Positions 11,901 to 26,699 of a stretch of DNA of 64,000 bases are shown here, piece after piece. The notes under the pieces are model-generated. The model was given only the letters and a program-made list of their open reading frames with translations, was not told where the DNA came from and did no database searches. The position numbers were made by a program, and so were the translations under genes. This DNA is from Strix aluco (Eukaryota; Chordata; Aves; Strigiformes; Strigidae). How positions within the stretch are numbered: position 1 is the stretch's first letter; every line of letters begins with the position of its first letter. Where the stretch lies: NCBI RefSeq assembly GCF_031877795.1, contig NC_133933.1, forward strand, positions 64,244,984 to 64,308,983, written 5' to 3'.

Positions 11901-14900
11901 TTATGAATTCCAGTATCTGCCAGAATTTTCTCAAGCAAGTCCTATCGCTATAAAGCAGCTTTTGCTTAACAGGCTTGGTGCCAGACAATTTTTAGTCAAC
12001 ATAAAACATCCTAAACCAGATCATCCTGGAACTGCGAAACATGGAATCTTGTGCCCTGAAAACACTGTTCTTGGTTTCTCACACAAAATCAATAATCTCA
12101 ACAAGAGGCAGACCTGAACTGCCTTTCTCCATATAGAAAGCTTCATCCAGATTCGGCAGGGCATAGCTGGAAGACTTTTGCAGCATCTCTGCTGGTTTGT
12201 TTGCAGTTTTACTTCGGGGCTTTTTTACTAACTGGAAATCTATAGTAACTAACTCTGTCCTCTTGACAACTCACAGACTGTGCATGTAGAATAGCAGGTA
12301 AAAGAAAGAACATTCAGTATAGTAGTTAAAAGAAAGGATGCCATATTCTGAGACGTGTTGTTTAGATTTAATGAGATTTGCTCTCATCTAGGACAGTCAA
12401 AAAGGTGATTTTCTTTGTCAATTGGCAGAGCTGTAGGAGGAAAAAGAACCATACAGTATTATTGACAATAGCTTCCTTTTCATTGTGCATGACTGCATAG
12501 GCGGCTTATTCCCCATTGTAGTTTCTGAAATTTTGGCATTATAATTCCTGAAATGTCAGACTTCAGGAAGAGTGACCAAGGGCATGGAGAGTTCTAGTTC
12601 CACGAGCTGCTTCCCCACTACCCATGCTGAGCTTATTGAAAACCTGATGAATTCAGGTCACAGTGCACCAGCATCTATTGACAAAAGCACTGTTGACATC
12701 CTCTGGATTTCTTTTGAAGGGGATATACGAGGTAAAAGAGCGCAAAGCTTGTGCCTCATTTTCGGTTGTTCCTAAATGAGAAGCTGCTGCCAAGTTCAGT
12801 CAATGTTTTTTTCCAGTAAGTGTGGGTTCCCACAAGTGGTTTTTTTGTACTAACAGATGGTTAGGTGGGTTCAGGCCTGGAAATAAACCTCATTAAACAA
12901 GCTAGTGGTTACTGGAAGACCCTTATCTTTGCATTCATTTTATTTTCCAGCTGCATTCCCAAGTATTCCTTGGGATTACCTGACCTTCTGTTTGATCATC
13001 ATGAAGCCCTATTGGAAACATGCTAGGTTATGAAGAAATATATATATAATGAAGTTTATGAAGGATTATTTTAAAATGTGGTAAGAAGGAAAAAGGCAGA
13101 CAATACTTCAGGCTTTTATCTGGTTTGTTCTTACCCATCATAAAAAGAGAGAAAAGCTTAAAGGAAGATTATGAATATGTTTCTTCTCCTCAGCAAAAAT
13201 TCTGAAAAGTCCCAAGGCCAGTTTGCTTTCAGTTCCCATGAGAGTTGTCTTAGTAACAACTCTAGTAACACATTCTTCACTCTTCCACAGGAAACTTTCA
13301 CAGGGAGTGATGGAAGGAGCTCAATAAAATCTTCTTTTGGACTGAAACAAAATGTAATTTGGCATTTACATTTTGAGTACACTGAGACTGAGAAATCACT
13401 TACAATGCATCAGGAAGGCAAGACTCAGCGATAGGTAAAATATAGATAAAATATTACTCAAAGTAAAGGCAGGTTTAAACATGCATGTGGTCAGGGAAGG
13501 AAAATCTATGGTAATCATCTCTGTAACTGAAATCCACAATGAATTATTGATCTTACCGACAAAAATAAACAAATAGAAAAAGCACTGAGAGTTTTCTGAA
13601 TCTACTGAATAAGAACAATCATGTCACAAAGCATTGTTTAAAAATATGTAAAATGACGAATTAAGTTCCTGACATACTGAATTTGTGAAGATTATGCCAC
13701 ACATGCAAATCCAGCCATGTTTGTCCAAGACTCAAAGCAAATGGAAACTAGGGGCAACACAGCTTTTACGTCTCAAAATGAAATAGTGATCTTAATGTGT
13801 ATGATAAGAAAGGAAAGAGGAAGGGAGTTCCCCTGGTTAAGTAATCTTTATTCCACCTTGATATCTTCCTTTGTGCTTTTTTATTTGGAATCTGATTAAA
13901 AGCAGAGCTGAGTGCCATATACTGCAAATACCCATTGCACATCTGAATTCCTTCTATGGGGACCAGCTCTTTTAGTTTTGTTTTTGTTTTTTTTTTTTAA
14001 CATCAAACTAGAGAAGTATAAAGACAGTGTTGACAAAAACAGCAGGTCAAATACTGTTAACCTAGATCATGTGCTTCACAAATGGAGCACAGATGTGTGC
14101 TTAGAGCAGGTGTGAGTAGTAAGGAAAGTGGAGGTGAAATAAATGCCTACTGGTTGATAGAGGGACAAATAATTCATCAGTCTATATACAGGAGTTTTTT
14201 CACTCCAAGCTGTTTTATAATTATATATACTGCTGACATTTATATCACCCTCACTGTGGGAAAGAGGCTGTAAGCATTCAAAAATACAAATAATAAGCTA
14301 TTTCAACTTAACTAAGTGTGCCAAAATTCAGAATTTCGGGGCTGAAATAAGAGTGCAGAGTTCCATGTACAATTAATGGACAGAGAGTACATTTTCTTTT
14401 CCTGTGACACGATGCTGACCTTTTAAGATCAGGACCATGTTGTTTGACTTTCACCATAAACTAAGCTGTTGAGTTTTGCCTGGTGATTCTCAAATCAAGC
14501 CTGTAAAAGGCCTTAAACCCCAGTCTCAAGACTGAATGACAGTGATTCTACTTCCTGTCCAGTTCTCTCCACAGCCAAGTGCTCTTTCAGTATAAGTTGT
14601 GAAAGTTGTTGGAATTGACTGGTACTTGAATTTCTCACTCAATTTCAGAAGATGCACTATCTGCAATGCAGTTAAATACTCAGCCAAGATAAAACATTTA
14701 GCATGGCTCTTGCCTCAGCTAAGTCAGTAACATAAGCTGTGCATTACTGTACAGTTTGGTGCCAGCTATCAAAAGACCATTTTCTCATATTTTTTCCTAA
14801 TTGAAACAGAAAGAATTGCTTGATGCAGAGTTACTAGGTAAAGTTCAGAAGGTCCCAGATACCACTCTACCCTATTTTTCCACTCAGGACTGTCTCTTTC

Positions 14901-17900
14901 AGATTATCTTCACATATTTTGCCTAGCCTCATTTAAGTGCTCTACATGACAAGGCCTCTCCCCCTTTAAACATTAAAGATCAGGTTTATGTTGTAGTGTA
15001 AGGCTGGTTAACCTTAAAAGCTGCATCCAATAGCAAAAGAAACAGAAAATATGTAGTATTTGGGCTGCTGTTTATTACTGGTCTGTATATTAGCTCTCCT
15101 ACTCTGCATCACTTGCTTCTGCTGCAGACAAGAACATTTCCAAGTGCCATTAGGGGCTAAAGTTACTTCTGCCTCCACTCAGGCTGCAGCTGCCCAACTG
15201 CAGTGCAGGTTGCACAGAGAACTCCCAGTGCTGAATTAGGAGAGAATATACAATGGAGACTTCTCTCCCAGAGGAAGGAGAGTAATTTTGACCTTAGTAT
15301 ATCATGAGTAAGACACTAAGCTGGAGTCTGAAGTACAAGAATCCACCTATCTCTTGGGAAATCCTCTGTTTGCTCTGTGATAACACAATAATGCTGAAAA
15401 GAGGTGGGCACTGATAAAGACGTTAATACCAAATACAAGGCAGGTATAAGCAGGGTGACATTGCTAAACAAAGCAGAACACTGCCTGCTTTCACCAGACC
15501 TGAATTTTAACTCTGATATTTTGCAAGGGTTTACCTGAAACTGTACCTCAATTAAATATTCATTCATGAGAAAAAGCTATTTGTGTTTCATAGCAAACAG
15601 CTCATACACAATTTACAAATGGCTACATATATCCTTAATTAGTTTTCAACAACCCTGCTAAACACTAAGGACAAACTAAATCCATTTTATGTCAAGGCTG
15701 CAGATACACAGTCACTTTATCTAATCAGCCCCAGCTGCCTTAAAGCCAGTAACTCAGAAACAAAGAGGCTCCCAAACCAAATAACTTCTGTGAGGCCTCG
15801 CTGGAGGAGAAGGGGATCGGGTTGATTACTGCTCACCTGCTACACTGAGGCATGCAAGCAACCTGAAACAAAGGGAGTTTTCAGTGCTTCCCAATGACAC
15901 ACCTAGTTTGTGAAGTAATTACTTCTGACGCATGACACAAAAGATAAACACCGAGTCTTGTAGCATGTTGGCTAGCAACTCCTCAAAACACTTTGGAAAA
16001 TAATATCATTATGCTACCTTTAAAATAGCAGGTGAATTTCACCTGTTCGCATCAGGTAACTCAGGACCTAGGTACTAACTGAGTATCACTTGAGCCTTCA
16101 AAATAGAGCTGAAGTGCTGCCTCAGTTGTAACCAGGATTTCACACAGATTTGATTTGCTCCTAGGCAGAACATGGCTTAGCTCAGTGTTTCACTTACTTA
16201 ATAAGCTGATTATCTTTTAAAGGTGGCATGATGAATTCTTTGTTCTCTTTTAATACAAGACAGATGTAACATGAAGGGGGAAAATCTATAACGTGTAACC
16301 TTATGATCACCTTCTGTGCCATGGTTTCATCTGCATGACCTCTCAGCAATTGCTAGCACCACCTTTGGAGCCAGATTTGTTGGTCCACTGCTCTGTTTTG
16401 ACCTTCAAGCGCTTACAGTGTGGGAGGAGAAGGGTGAGGTGCTGCTGGACTCCAGAAGCAGGGTGTTGTGTCCCTCCACCTGGTATCACTTGAGGGTGAG
16501 GACCTGGTGACTCCGGAGCTAGTGGTTCATGAGCTAATTGTTCAGTATGTTTAATTATATTGGAGTGCTAAAAACACTGTCGTTGCAACAATCAGACATG
16601 AAGTAGAGTTTCTGTATCCAAGAAGTTTGTCTGTTTTTCCCAACTATGTCATTTGGCCTTACAGACTTTGCTTTGGGTGGCTTAGCGCAAACCTACGTCC
16701 ATTAGACACCTTCATAGACTTGCCTTGGATTAACTACAAAGCCAGCTCCAGCTCGATCCTGGATCTGAGAGAGACCAGGAGCACAAACATCTTGTAGACA
16801 GGAGTGAACCATGTTGTCCCTAAGGCATGCTATGTTGTTACATGTGGCATTTTCTGACAAGAAAGTGAGTTGCCCTGTGTTGTTCTCCCTGACTGTGGTC
16901 CACCTGCCAGGGCAGATGGAGAGTGTGGTGAAAGTACATCAGCAGCTATGGCCTTCTTTTGCAGAGTTCAGTTTTAAGGCCAAATGCTGTGAGCGCTTGG
17001 GATGTTGTTACAATAAGGGTTTCACAGTAGGCCATACCGGATAACATGGCCTGTTCTTGACACAGCACATTGAAGCACAGTCACCCCAGACATGGCCTTA
17101 GTTCAGTGGGCGAGTGCTCTGGGCCTAGGGCCGTGAGCGGCTTCTTGCCTACCGTCCGCTGGGCAACTGATCTTTGAGGCCTGTTTATGAAAGCCTGCGA
17201 GAAGGGCTCTACCCTCTCCATGCAGACATGGCAGGCCAGGCCGGCAGGACAGTTTCCCTGCCCAGCCCTCTGTGGCAGCTCTGCCAGGCCGGACAGCAGC
17301 ACAGAGTGGGAAAACTGGGACTCCTGGCCGCTGGCCTCGCTTCCCTTCACCTGCCTGATACTACTGTGAGGCAGGAAAACGCCAGAAGGGCCCTAGAGAT
17401 GACAACAAAACAGGGTGTGCATGTGCAGCTGATTCACGGGGTGGAGTAACAGCTGGACGTGCTTGCAAAGAAAGCCACTGGTCTCACGGGCAGGGCCCCT
17501 CCACAATGCAGATGTGCCTGGGAGGAGGGTTCGGGGGCATCCTGGAGAGCTGCACCTAAGGTGCTTGTAGAAAGCAATGTGGGCAGGACTAACGAAAGCA
17601 CTTCACCCCCGCTATTTCTCTCCAAGTGCAACCATCTCCAGCAACACAGCATTTTTTCCAGTTGTGTTCAAATTGATGGGAACTCTCTGGATCCCTTTAG
17701 GAGGCTGTCCCATAAGTGAGCAATGTCACAGCAGGGAATAATTTTCTACTGTATTATATCTTTCCTGATATCTATATGTGCTCCTTCCCTGCATTGCTCT
17801 CAATACCCTTCACCCCTGTCGCCTGAAATAACTGCTCACTCATCACTGTAGTGGCTTTAGCCATGCTGTATGAATCCAGAGAGATAAGAAACAATATTCT

Positions 17901-20900
17901 TTAGATAACAGCACAGACTCTTGCACAAAGTTCTTTCTTGTCTCAGAGTTCAGTCTGCACCCTTATTTAAAAAAAAAAGGAATGTAACAAAAAAAAACCC
18001 TTTAAATGAATTACCTTAAAATGCAGCATGAAATATCATTAGTGCAGTGCTAAGGACCTACGAAATGGTGGTGTTGTTTCAAGTGAGATTATGGCCGCCA
18101 TTTTCCCCACAGTTGCCAATGTGTAGTATCTGAAATGATCTTTTTTTCAGTGCTTCAAGCAGCAATTAAGTATTGTGTTTCAAATGCCACCACACAGCAA
18201 CCGTGAGTAAATAATGGCTTAAATAAGAAGTAAGAAAAAGTTTTGTTTGCTTTTGCAGGTGTTAAATTCCAGCAGGACAATCTAACTCAAACAAAGCCCT
18301 AAGCAAAAGTTACTGGAATTCCTGACTGACAACCCGAGTTTCGTGTTAGACAAAGCAGATAATCAAAACTGTCTCTCCTGGCTCTAAAATCTCTAACCAC
18401 AGATTTTTACCATGGCTGTAAAATTCTGAGATTGAGTCTTTTAACTTCAGGTATAACATTTTTGTTTAAATTTTAAAGCATGGGAAGAACAATTGCAGCA
18501 ACTACATGTGATTAAACAATTTATTTCTGTAATGTATATCCTTAAAAAAGCCCCAAAACAGCAAAACTTGCACTGGCACGTACATTGCAGGATTGGAATG
18601 TGAATTTAGGTTATTTTCTTGTTCTTCTGGTAACCTGGTTATTCCTCCCTTGAGAAGAAATGCAATGCCACATATCCAGTGCCCAGATGGATTCAAGCTC
18701 GTATCCTGTAAGCAATCTCAGAACATTAGGGAAAAGGTAACTGAAACATTTTTAGACCCAGTAATTAATTCTGTGGTACCCATTTACGGGAAACTCAGCT
18801 GCAGTGAAACCCTGCTTGTAGAGAATGAAAGCTGCAAGGTGTTTCAGTGCAAACTAGTGATGCTTGTAAGTGAGCCCCTTCCCACAGGACTCAAGCTTGC
18901 AATCCTGCCCCAATGTCAAAGACCTTCAGAGTCAAGACGGTGGGACCAGGCCTGTAACCAAGAGGTTTAGAGGAGAAAATTCCATGACTTCACTACAACA
19001 GGCTCCCATTGTAATTCTTAATTGGTTACTTTAGATTACTCTCTCAGCCAGCCCTTGTTAATGTGAAATGATAACCTTGAACTGTGTTCATGGTTTAAGT
19101 ATTATCCAAAGACCTGCACGCAGCATACAGGGACAAAGTCAGAAATTCTTTTGCACTTGTGTGAGGTCAGAATCAGGCTGATTCTGTCAGACAGATCACA
19201 GGATCGCAACAATCCAGCTGTTTATGGGCCTTATCAAATGTTAGATTAAGAGTTTGTGCGTGCCAGTCTGGAAATAGAATTCATCAGTCTGATTCTGCTA
19301 CTTTTAGCCATGGTGCTATTACCTGATTTCTTGTGCATTTAAACATGAGTAGAGGTGGAAGAGGTGAGTTCTATGTTCTTTAGAAAACTTGAGATGATGT
19401 GAATGGAACAAATCAATGGTTCAGCAATTACAAGAATCTGAGGTAATTCAGGGAAGTTGAAGTGGTCCTGGTCAGAACAGTTGCCCTGTTTTCAACTCAA
19501 GCTAAATGCCTATGCGTGGTGTTTGTCCTGGAAAGAGACAGAGGAGAAATTCTTTAAAATAATGGATTCCTTTTAATCTGATCTTTAACATGATGATTCT
19601 CAGGTTTCTGTTGTGGTTTTTTGCAATGTATTCTGTAACCTTATACACATTCTCAGTTATGTATTCTATACACATATTAATGACATCTGGCTTTGATATG
19701 CACAGACTCACACCTTTGAGAAGACTAGTGGGATGGTGTTTGGTGGCACTGTTCAAATGAGGGAGGTCAGCCAGATTTGGCTCACATCACACAAGGAGAG
19801 AGAGGGTAAATATGAACCTATTCCTTGAATTACTGAAGTATCTCCTTTACTCCTCCTTCTAGGATTGTTATCTACACGAGATTTCCAGCACCCATGGGCT
19901 GCTTCCTAGAGCCCTCAAAAGCCTCTCTGCTCTGCTCCACTCAGCAATTCCTTTTGCATCTTCCAACCCAAAGCTGCTTTTCCAATACTTGTTTACCCAG
20001 TGCCTGCTCTGTTTCCTCTCACAGCCCGTCAACGGTGCCCTTCAATCCACCTGTGGTTCAGATCCTCTCCACTCTCCCTGCTCCCTTGTGAGCCCTCACT
20101 CCTCAGCCCAGCTGGGAAGTGGGGAGGCAGCTGCACCAATAGTCCTGGTTTTTCCCCAGGCAAGGGGGAAGAGGAGAGCACAATGGAGCAAGGAGTGGAG
20201 CAATCCCTGTTGTTCGCAGTAAGGTGTGGCTCATCCTGAATTTGCCTGAAACACTCTCTCATCAAATGACAGCCGGCAACCAGGAAGAAGGTTTATCAGG
20301 TAAGGGTTACTTGGAATTGCCCATCCAGGCCCTACAACAAAGGCTGAGCCTTATGGGATTATGAGCTTTGGTCTGTGTAACACAGTTAATAAAAAAACTG
20401 CCCACAAACAAGGTGAGATTGTTCCAGGTGTTCTGGGCAGGGAACGGACTCCTGTGGGATGCACAGGGACCTTCACTGGAGCACGTGTACAGGGCAGTAC
20501 ACGCAGGACGGAAAGGGCCTGTCTACAGCAGCCAGTAAACATCATATTATCCTAACAGCATAACAAATTGGGTTTATTATTCTTCATGTCTTTTTTTCAT
20601 TAATCATTAATATTCAGTTAATACAGCAGTGATCACAATGTACCCACAGGTCTGTCCATAAAGGAAGTAATTTACTGCCTGCTTTACAACAGTGCTGTGT
20701 AAACACTCGAGTTGCATTAAGTACTGCATTTCTATGGGAGTAGTGACACATTCAGGTGAGCAAAGACAACACTTCGGAGAAAAACAAATACTCGTGGTCC
20801 AGCCCCAGCTCCCACTGCTACCAGCCCACGACAGTGTAAAAATAAATCCATGTTGTTAATGAAAAAAATGAGGAACTGAAAATTATGCCAACATGCTTTT

Positions 20901-23900
20901 TAAAAGTCAATATTTCTATTATTTCCACAGGACTTCTGCTTTGTGCAGCCTGAACACAGCATTAGAGAGGCCCTCACCTTACTCTGAAACTTGTATGTAT
21001 TTCAGTCAGTCAGGATCAGGCTCAGGATAGACACCTGAAACCAAAAGGGTAGGAAAGGAAGCCCAAGGGTCCATCATTACTTCCCAGCATCAGAGGGATT
21101 TCTTATAAACACCTTAAAACACTCCTAAAAAATTAGATTTATAAATATATAATTCTACAATCCCTGTACTGTCCTGTTACATCTGCCTCTGTATGAGGCA
21201 GATTTTCCTCTATTCTTGTTTCCCAAATCGAATGTGATTATTCAATTGTTTCTTTCTCCACAGACATAACACTGTTTCTCGCAGTGCAATTTCACTGCTG
21301 AAGAGCAAATGGAACTGACCCAGAGGGAGACTGGGATCTGCAAGACCCTCCTCAGATTTGCAGTGATTCCTTGCCTAAAGCACGTACCTGAACTGTTTGT
21401 TGGGACCCTCCTTGAAACCAGCATCCTCCAGAACTCAGAGAAACTACAATACTCATTTAACCCTGTGCATATACTGAGTCTTGCTGAACTGGAGCCTGAA
21501 TAAAGCACGGGTTCAGCAGGCATTCCTGTACATGCTCGAGGATAATAGTTGACTAATCAGTCTGGGGAGAGCTGATGGACAACTTCTAGTGACTGTGATC
21601 TTCAGTAAAACTAATTTTCATCCTTAACATGTTTAGAATGATTTCAGTATGGTGTCTGTACATGGTAAGTCACTGTGGCATACATACTGCCCTGTTTTTT
21701 TGCAGACGTAAGAGCTTCGAATTTTTACTCTCTACACTCCCACATTCTGGTGCAATTCCTTTCCTTAATGAGCATGCACCCAAAATGACCTCAGTGCAAA
21801 ACTGCACTGTTTCCCTGAACTCTGGAGCTCGTATTTTTCATGACAAAAGGTGCAATTATTTTCCTGTGCAGCAACATTTGCAACAAGGCTGGCTTTGCAA
21901 TCAAGAGTTTCAGCCTCTCATTAGGTTGACAAGAATTTGGTCAGCCTGGTAAGAAATCTTTTGCAGGTGGCAAATTAATTTTATTTAAGCACCTTTTTAC
22001 ATTAGTCTTTTAAAAGAGCCTTCTGAATGCAAAGGCAGACACAACTGCTCAGTCTACCCTTCCCTGTGCATTACAATTTGTTTAGTAATGAGGCAGGTAG
22101 AATCTGATTTTATGCAATCAATCATGAAAATGTGTTAACAACTGTAACCTAAACTTAGCACCTTTCATGACTATAACGTAATTACCAAACTTCCCTCAAT
22201 TACATGCTGTTCCTTAACAGTTACACTTCATCCTTTGTCATTCTGGAGTTTCAGAAAACTCTGAGCGGTGCACTACGCTGGTGACCAAGGCACTGGCAAG
22301 GCAGAGACTGGATCTATGTAATTCTTAAACACTACACACAGATCTTTTTTCCCGCACAATAGATGAGATTCAGTGAGTGCTAAACTTACTGACAGTCCTT
22401 GATGCCTTTGATTTGTGGTGGTGGCAAAACTGCTCATCCCAGTAACCTCCAATTATGACATTTAAGTGATAAAAACCACACAAATCAACACCTCCACTAA
22501 CAATGCAGTTTCACTGTTTTAATGTTGGGGAATTACATGCATTTTACTTTTGGCACAGGTTCTGATTTAATTCCCAGTTAAGTCAACGAAAGCCTGCAGA
22601 ATCTTTCAGTTTGCTTCAGTGATAGGGGATAAGCCCAGCAGTCAAGGTTTATTCTCCAAATATTAGCAGAAGTGCTCTGCTTATCAGGCAGTTGATACTG
22701 TTAGCTCAAAGGCAATAAAATCTTTGCATCCAAATATAAGCCTTTGTGAGATCTTAGTTGACAGATGGATTTATAATGGATAATACAATCTTGCATTTCT
22801 TCTTAAACTTTAGTTAATTGAAGCATTTGGGAAGGGTGGATCTTTCCAAAACAACTCCTTGAGGAACCATACTGAAATTATGTTGCCTACGCAGGAACTT
22901 TATTGTCAGTTAACCTTGACTTTCCAATCATTCTGAACTGTCTTTAAATGAAGACTATTATAAAAGTAGAATCTAATTTTATTTTTGTTTGGATAAAACA
23001 ACTGAAGACACGACATGGACAGAGCTAACCATATATGAATCAGATCCATACAAAAACTGCCAACTTTACTTTCTGTTCCCTCTGAAATGTTTTCCCCAGT
23101 GAAGACAATTAAGCAGTGGGCTTTATAAAAAATTCCATGAAACTTTATGCGCTGAGAGCATGTCCTTGAATATACTGAAATTCTTTAAAAGACTCTTGTG
23201 GACTTGTAATCAAGCTCTGAATGCGAGAAGCAAGAGATTCCCCAATTTCATTTTCTAGATATGATCAACAGTGATGGAAGTGCTCAGCTCTGTGAAATGT
23301 GTAAAATTTTATAGCACGCTGTTGTATATGGCTTGATAGGGGTACAGATGTGACAGCCTGGGAACCCCTGTAGTATAGAACAGGGTAATTCCTGAGTGAA
23401 CCACCTTCTGGAAGAAGAAGATTTTCTTTTAATGAATTAATGGGCAGCAAATGCTGGGAGGAATGTGTTTCTCTGTCTTTCTTCCAGCAGTGCTTCATAT
23501 ATAAATACATGTAAAGCATGATACACCTCTAACTATATGTATAAAAGACATATAGCGAGGACCGCTCTTTCGAAATTACAAAGCACTATCAGGTGACCAG
23601 TAGCATAATCTTTAAACAGTTCAATACTTTTGAGAATAATTTTTAAGCCATAACATAAATAGGTTCTGAAATCCTACAACAGAAGTTGGAGAAACAAACA
23701 GCTTCTGCAAAGTTTATGTATTGCACTCCACTTGCCAAAAACGTGGTCTAAATCAGGAAATGGTGTGAACTAAACCAGTCAAAGTCCAACTAATTAATAT
23801 TTTACTATAGCTGTTAGCAGACAAGACTCTAAAAAGTCCTTCTTCCCCATCTGTGAGCTTAGCATGTGATAGGCCTATCACCTGGTAGAAACTGTCCAGG

Positions 23901-25000
23901 AGTCTTTTGGCTCAGACTCCAGATTAACACAGATCTTGCCTGCGCAGACAAATTCCTGTGGGTGATGAAGGGCTTACACAAATGAGTGTTTCAGGGCCAC
24001 ACCAATATGTCATTGCATTTGCAACCCGTCTAACTGCCAGAAGATGCACTGGCTGTAGAAAACTGGGGATTTCCCACAACACCCATCTCCTCTTGGTTTG
24101 ACTTCTGCATCCTCCTGAGAGCTACATCCAAGAATTCCAGGGATGATGATTCCTGGAAGACTTAAGGGGGGCAGTCAGCACTGCTTGTTCAGTTTCGTGC
24201 TACATTTGCCAAGCTAATACTCGCACCGTTCTCAAAGTGCTGTCTTAGTTGAACAGTTTAGTGAACTGGAGAAATTTCCACACCCATGTAAGAATACCGG
24301 GCAATTGGATCTTGACACTACTTACTGTTGAGCTCTTTGACCACATGAAATGGCAATCTGGTCTTTCATCTTTACCAGTAGAGTTTTCTGACCTTAATCT
24401 CAGGTGTATACCAATGTACCAGCAGACCTGCTGGAGACATGAGGGACGCAGCTGCTAATAGCATACATCCCCACCATAATCACAAACTATTCCTATAAAT
24501 AGAGCATGAAAGTCGCACGTGGCTTTTATGGGCCAGGTGTTCTGGAGGCTATTTTTGAGTGGCACTGAATCCCAGTAACATATTTAGCCCATTCGTTTAA
24601 TGTTCACAAAGTGCTTGTGCTATATGCCAAAAACAAATCTGCAGTGACCTTATCTATTGGATGCCATGCCATCCTGTCATGGATCAGGGGGATGTATGTT
24701 CCTATACAGAGACCAAAATCAGAAAAGCTGAATTAATGTTGTTTGTACATCTAGAGATGGACACAACCTGGCTGCTTCCTGCAGGTTCATTTCACTGGTG
24801 TCAGGGGTTTGCAGAAGTACCGCAGCATGCTTTCACAGCTAGAGCAACACCTAAGGGAGCTGTGGCCCTCCTCTGCCTCCCCTTGGGTTCATGTCCAGCT
24901 GCCCCTGCGAGCCTCTCAGCCCTTTGCTGCTGCAAGGACATGGACAGACAAGCAACAGCAGCATCACAGCATCTTCTCCCTCTCTGTAAGGAAGGCTAAG
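8901..25000. other. Intergenic stretch without a recognised gene
   Basis: About 16 kb was read on both strands. Open frames here are short, differ between overlapping frames, and do not resemble families I know. The longest lie in locally GC-richer patches at about 16.3-17.7 kb and 20.0-20.3 kb, where chance frames are expected. I saw no tRNA, no clear transposon and no convincing chain of exons. By position this is the spacer between EZR and the orphan CpG island at 25 kb. Confidence 0.6.
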
Positions 25001-25039
25001 GATGAAACCCCCGAAATATGCCTCTGAGCCCCCTGCCCG

Positions 25040-25800
25040 CACACCCTTGGCAATTCCACCCTCAGACGCTGCTGCCCCGGCAGACGCCAGCGGCAGCCCT
25101 CAGCCCGTCTCCACGGGAGCCTCTCCTCAGCCCCGCCGCTATTTTGAACGGGGAGCTGAACGACCCAGAGGTGGCAGAGGACCTCGTGGCAGCGAAGACC
25201 GGTGCCTCCCCCATCTCCAGCAGGGGAGGATTCCTCCCCAACCCAGCGAGGCTGGGACGGAGCAGCGCCCACCCCGCGGGGAAACCAGCCTCCTCGCCCC
25301 GCCCTCCCTCTCGCCTTCGGCTGCCCCAAGGGCCCGGCGCATGCGCGCGGCCGCCGCTCGCGCCACACCCCAGCCACCCCCCGCGTGTCACCCAGGGGAG
25401 CGGGGGGGAGCGGTGGGACTTCGCCCGGCGAGAGACGGTGTCGTCACCCGGGCGGCGGCCAATGAGCGGGCGCGATTAAAATAGCGCACTAGAAATAGCA
25501 GCGCGCGGGCGGCTGCTGGGCCCGCGCGCGTGCGGGTGCGGTGGCGACAGTGGCCTGCGGGCACCGCCACCGCCGCTCCGGCCCCTTCACGCTCCGTGCT
25601 CCCTGTTGCGGGTTCCCGCCGCCATCCCTGTCACGGCTAGGCGCCACCGGGGCGGCTGGCGGGCGGCGACGCCTGCCCCTGCCTCGGGAGAGGCCCCAGG
25701 ACAGGGCGCGACATCCTCTGGGCCTTGGCGCCTGGTCTCGTCGCTTCACCTGGTCTCGTCGCTTCACCACCACTACCACCCCCACCCCCCCCCCCCCCCC
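25040..25800. promoter_or_regulatory. Orphan CpG island
   Basis: This sharply bounded CpG-rich block lies in AT-rich surroundings. Around 25459-25497 it carries a CCAAT box followed by TTAAAATAG and CTAGAAATAG, which resembles a core promoter reading on the plus strand. A plausible plus-strand splice donor (GAG|GTGAGTAG) follows at 26110. The overlapping open frames (up to about 160 codons) have the composition of GC-rich noise. No coding exon of a known gene was found on either side, so the transcript could be a non-coding RNA or a gene whose exons I do not recognise. Confidence 0.6.
25731..25766. repeat. Perfect 18-bp tandem duplication
   Basis: Two identical copies of CCTGGTCTCGTCGCTTCA (25731-25748 and 25749-25766) lie at the edge of the CpG island. 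A run of 17 C follows at 25785-25801. Confidence 0.9.
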
Positions 25801-26699
25801 CGAGGACTCGGTGACTTCCTGCTGGCTTTAGGTCGTTTCTTCCTTTAAAGCGTGCTCTCCTCCTCTCTCCGTGCTGCAACAGAAAAAGGTTTCGGAGGTG
25901 GCGTAGGGCCAGGCCCTTGGTGGGTTGGATCCTGCAGGAAAGTTGCAGGCCTGCCCTGCTCGGGGCTTAACTCTGCTCAGGCGTCCCAGCCCTACACAGG
26001 CATGCACAACAAATGCATCAACCCATATCCACTAGGGGAGAAGCATAAGCTGAGGTTTTCTTTTTATCCCCTTTCTCTCTGGGAAAGATGCACGTGAATC
26101 ATACAGAGGTGAGTAGAGGAGAACTGTATCAAAACAAACATGACCTTTAATGAAAGCAAATAGTCTTACATTTGAAGATTTTTGCTTTATTTTTAATATA
26201 TGATCAGGAAAATGTTAAAAATATGCGAGTTCCTGACTATACCCAAGGTGGCAAGTACTAGAAGTGCAGTGGGTCACTTAACAGATGTGTTCCTACTTCC
26301 TGAAGCTATGCTGGTCTTGGTGGAAATGCCTATAACACACCTGTTCTTGGTCTGCACTGTGCTATTGTGTTACACATGTTCTCACTAATTGCATATGCTG
26401 CATTGCTGCTCTCATATCAGGAAAGGTATCTGCTGTAGGATCACCAGGGTTTGTGGGGTTTTTGTTGTTGTTGGGTGGTTTGGTGGGTTTTTTTTTGTGA
26501 GACCTTGGTAAGATAATAAAGAATATGCATTTGCTATTTGGGAACATATCATGCAATATATTTTATATAATTACATATATAATTTCATCCAGCTGAAATC
26601 TCTAAATATGAAGTTTATTTTTCTACAAAGTTGCTACTGAATTCAAGAAGTGTTTACTGAAATGCTTGACATAGCAGCTGGGGGTAAGAGGGATCATCA

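Noticed and set aside
25002-25484. Frames of 153-160 codons in the 25 kb CpG island
   Set aside because: Same compositional artefact; no conserved motif, and contradictory frames on both strands.
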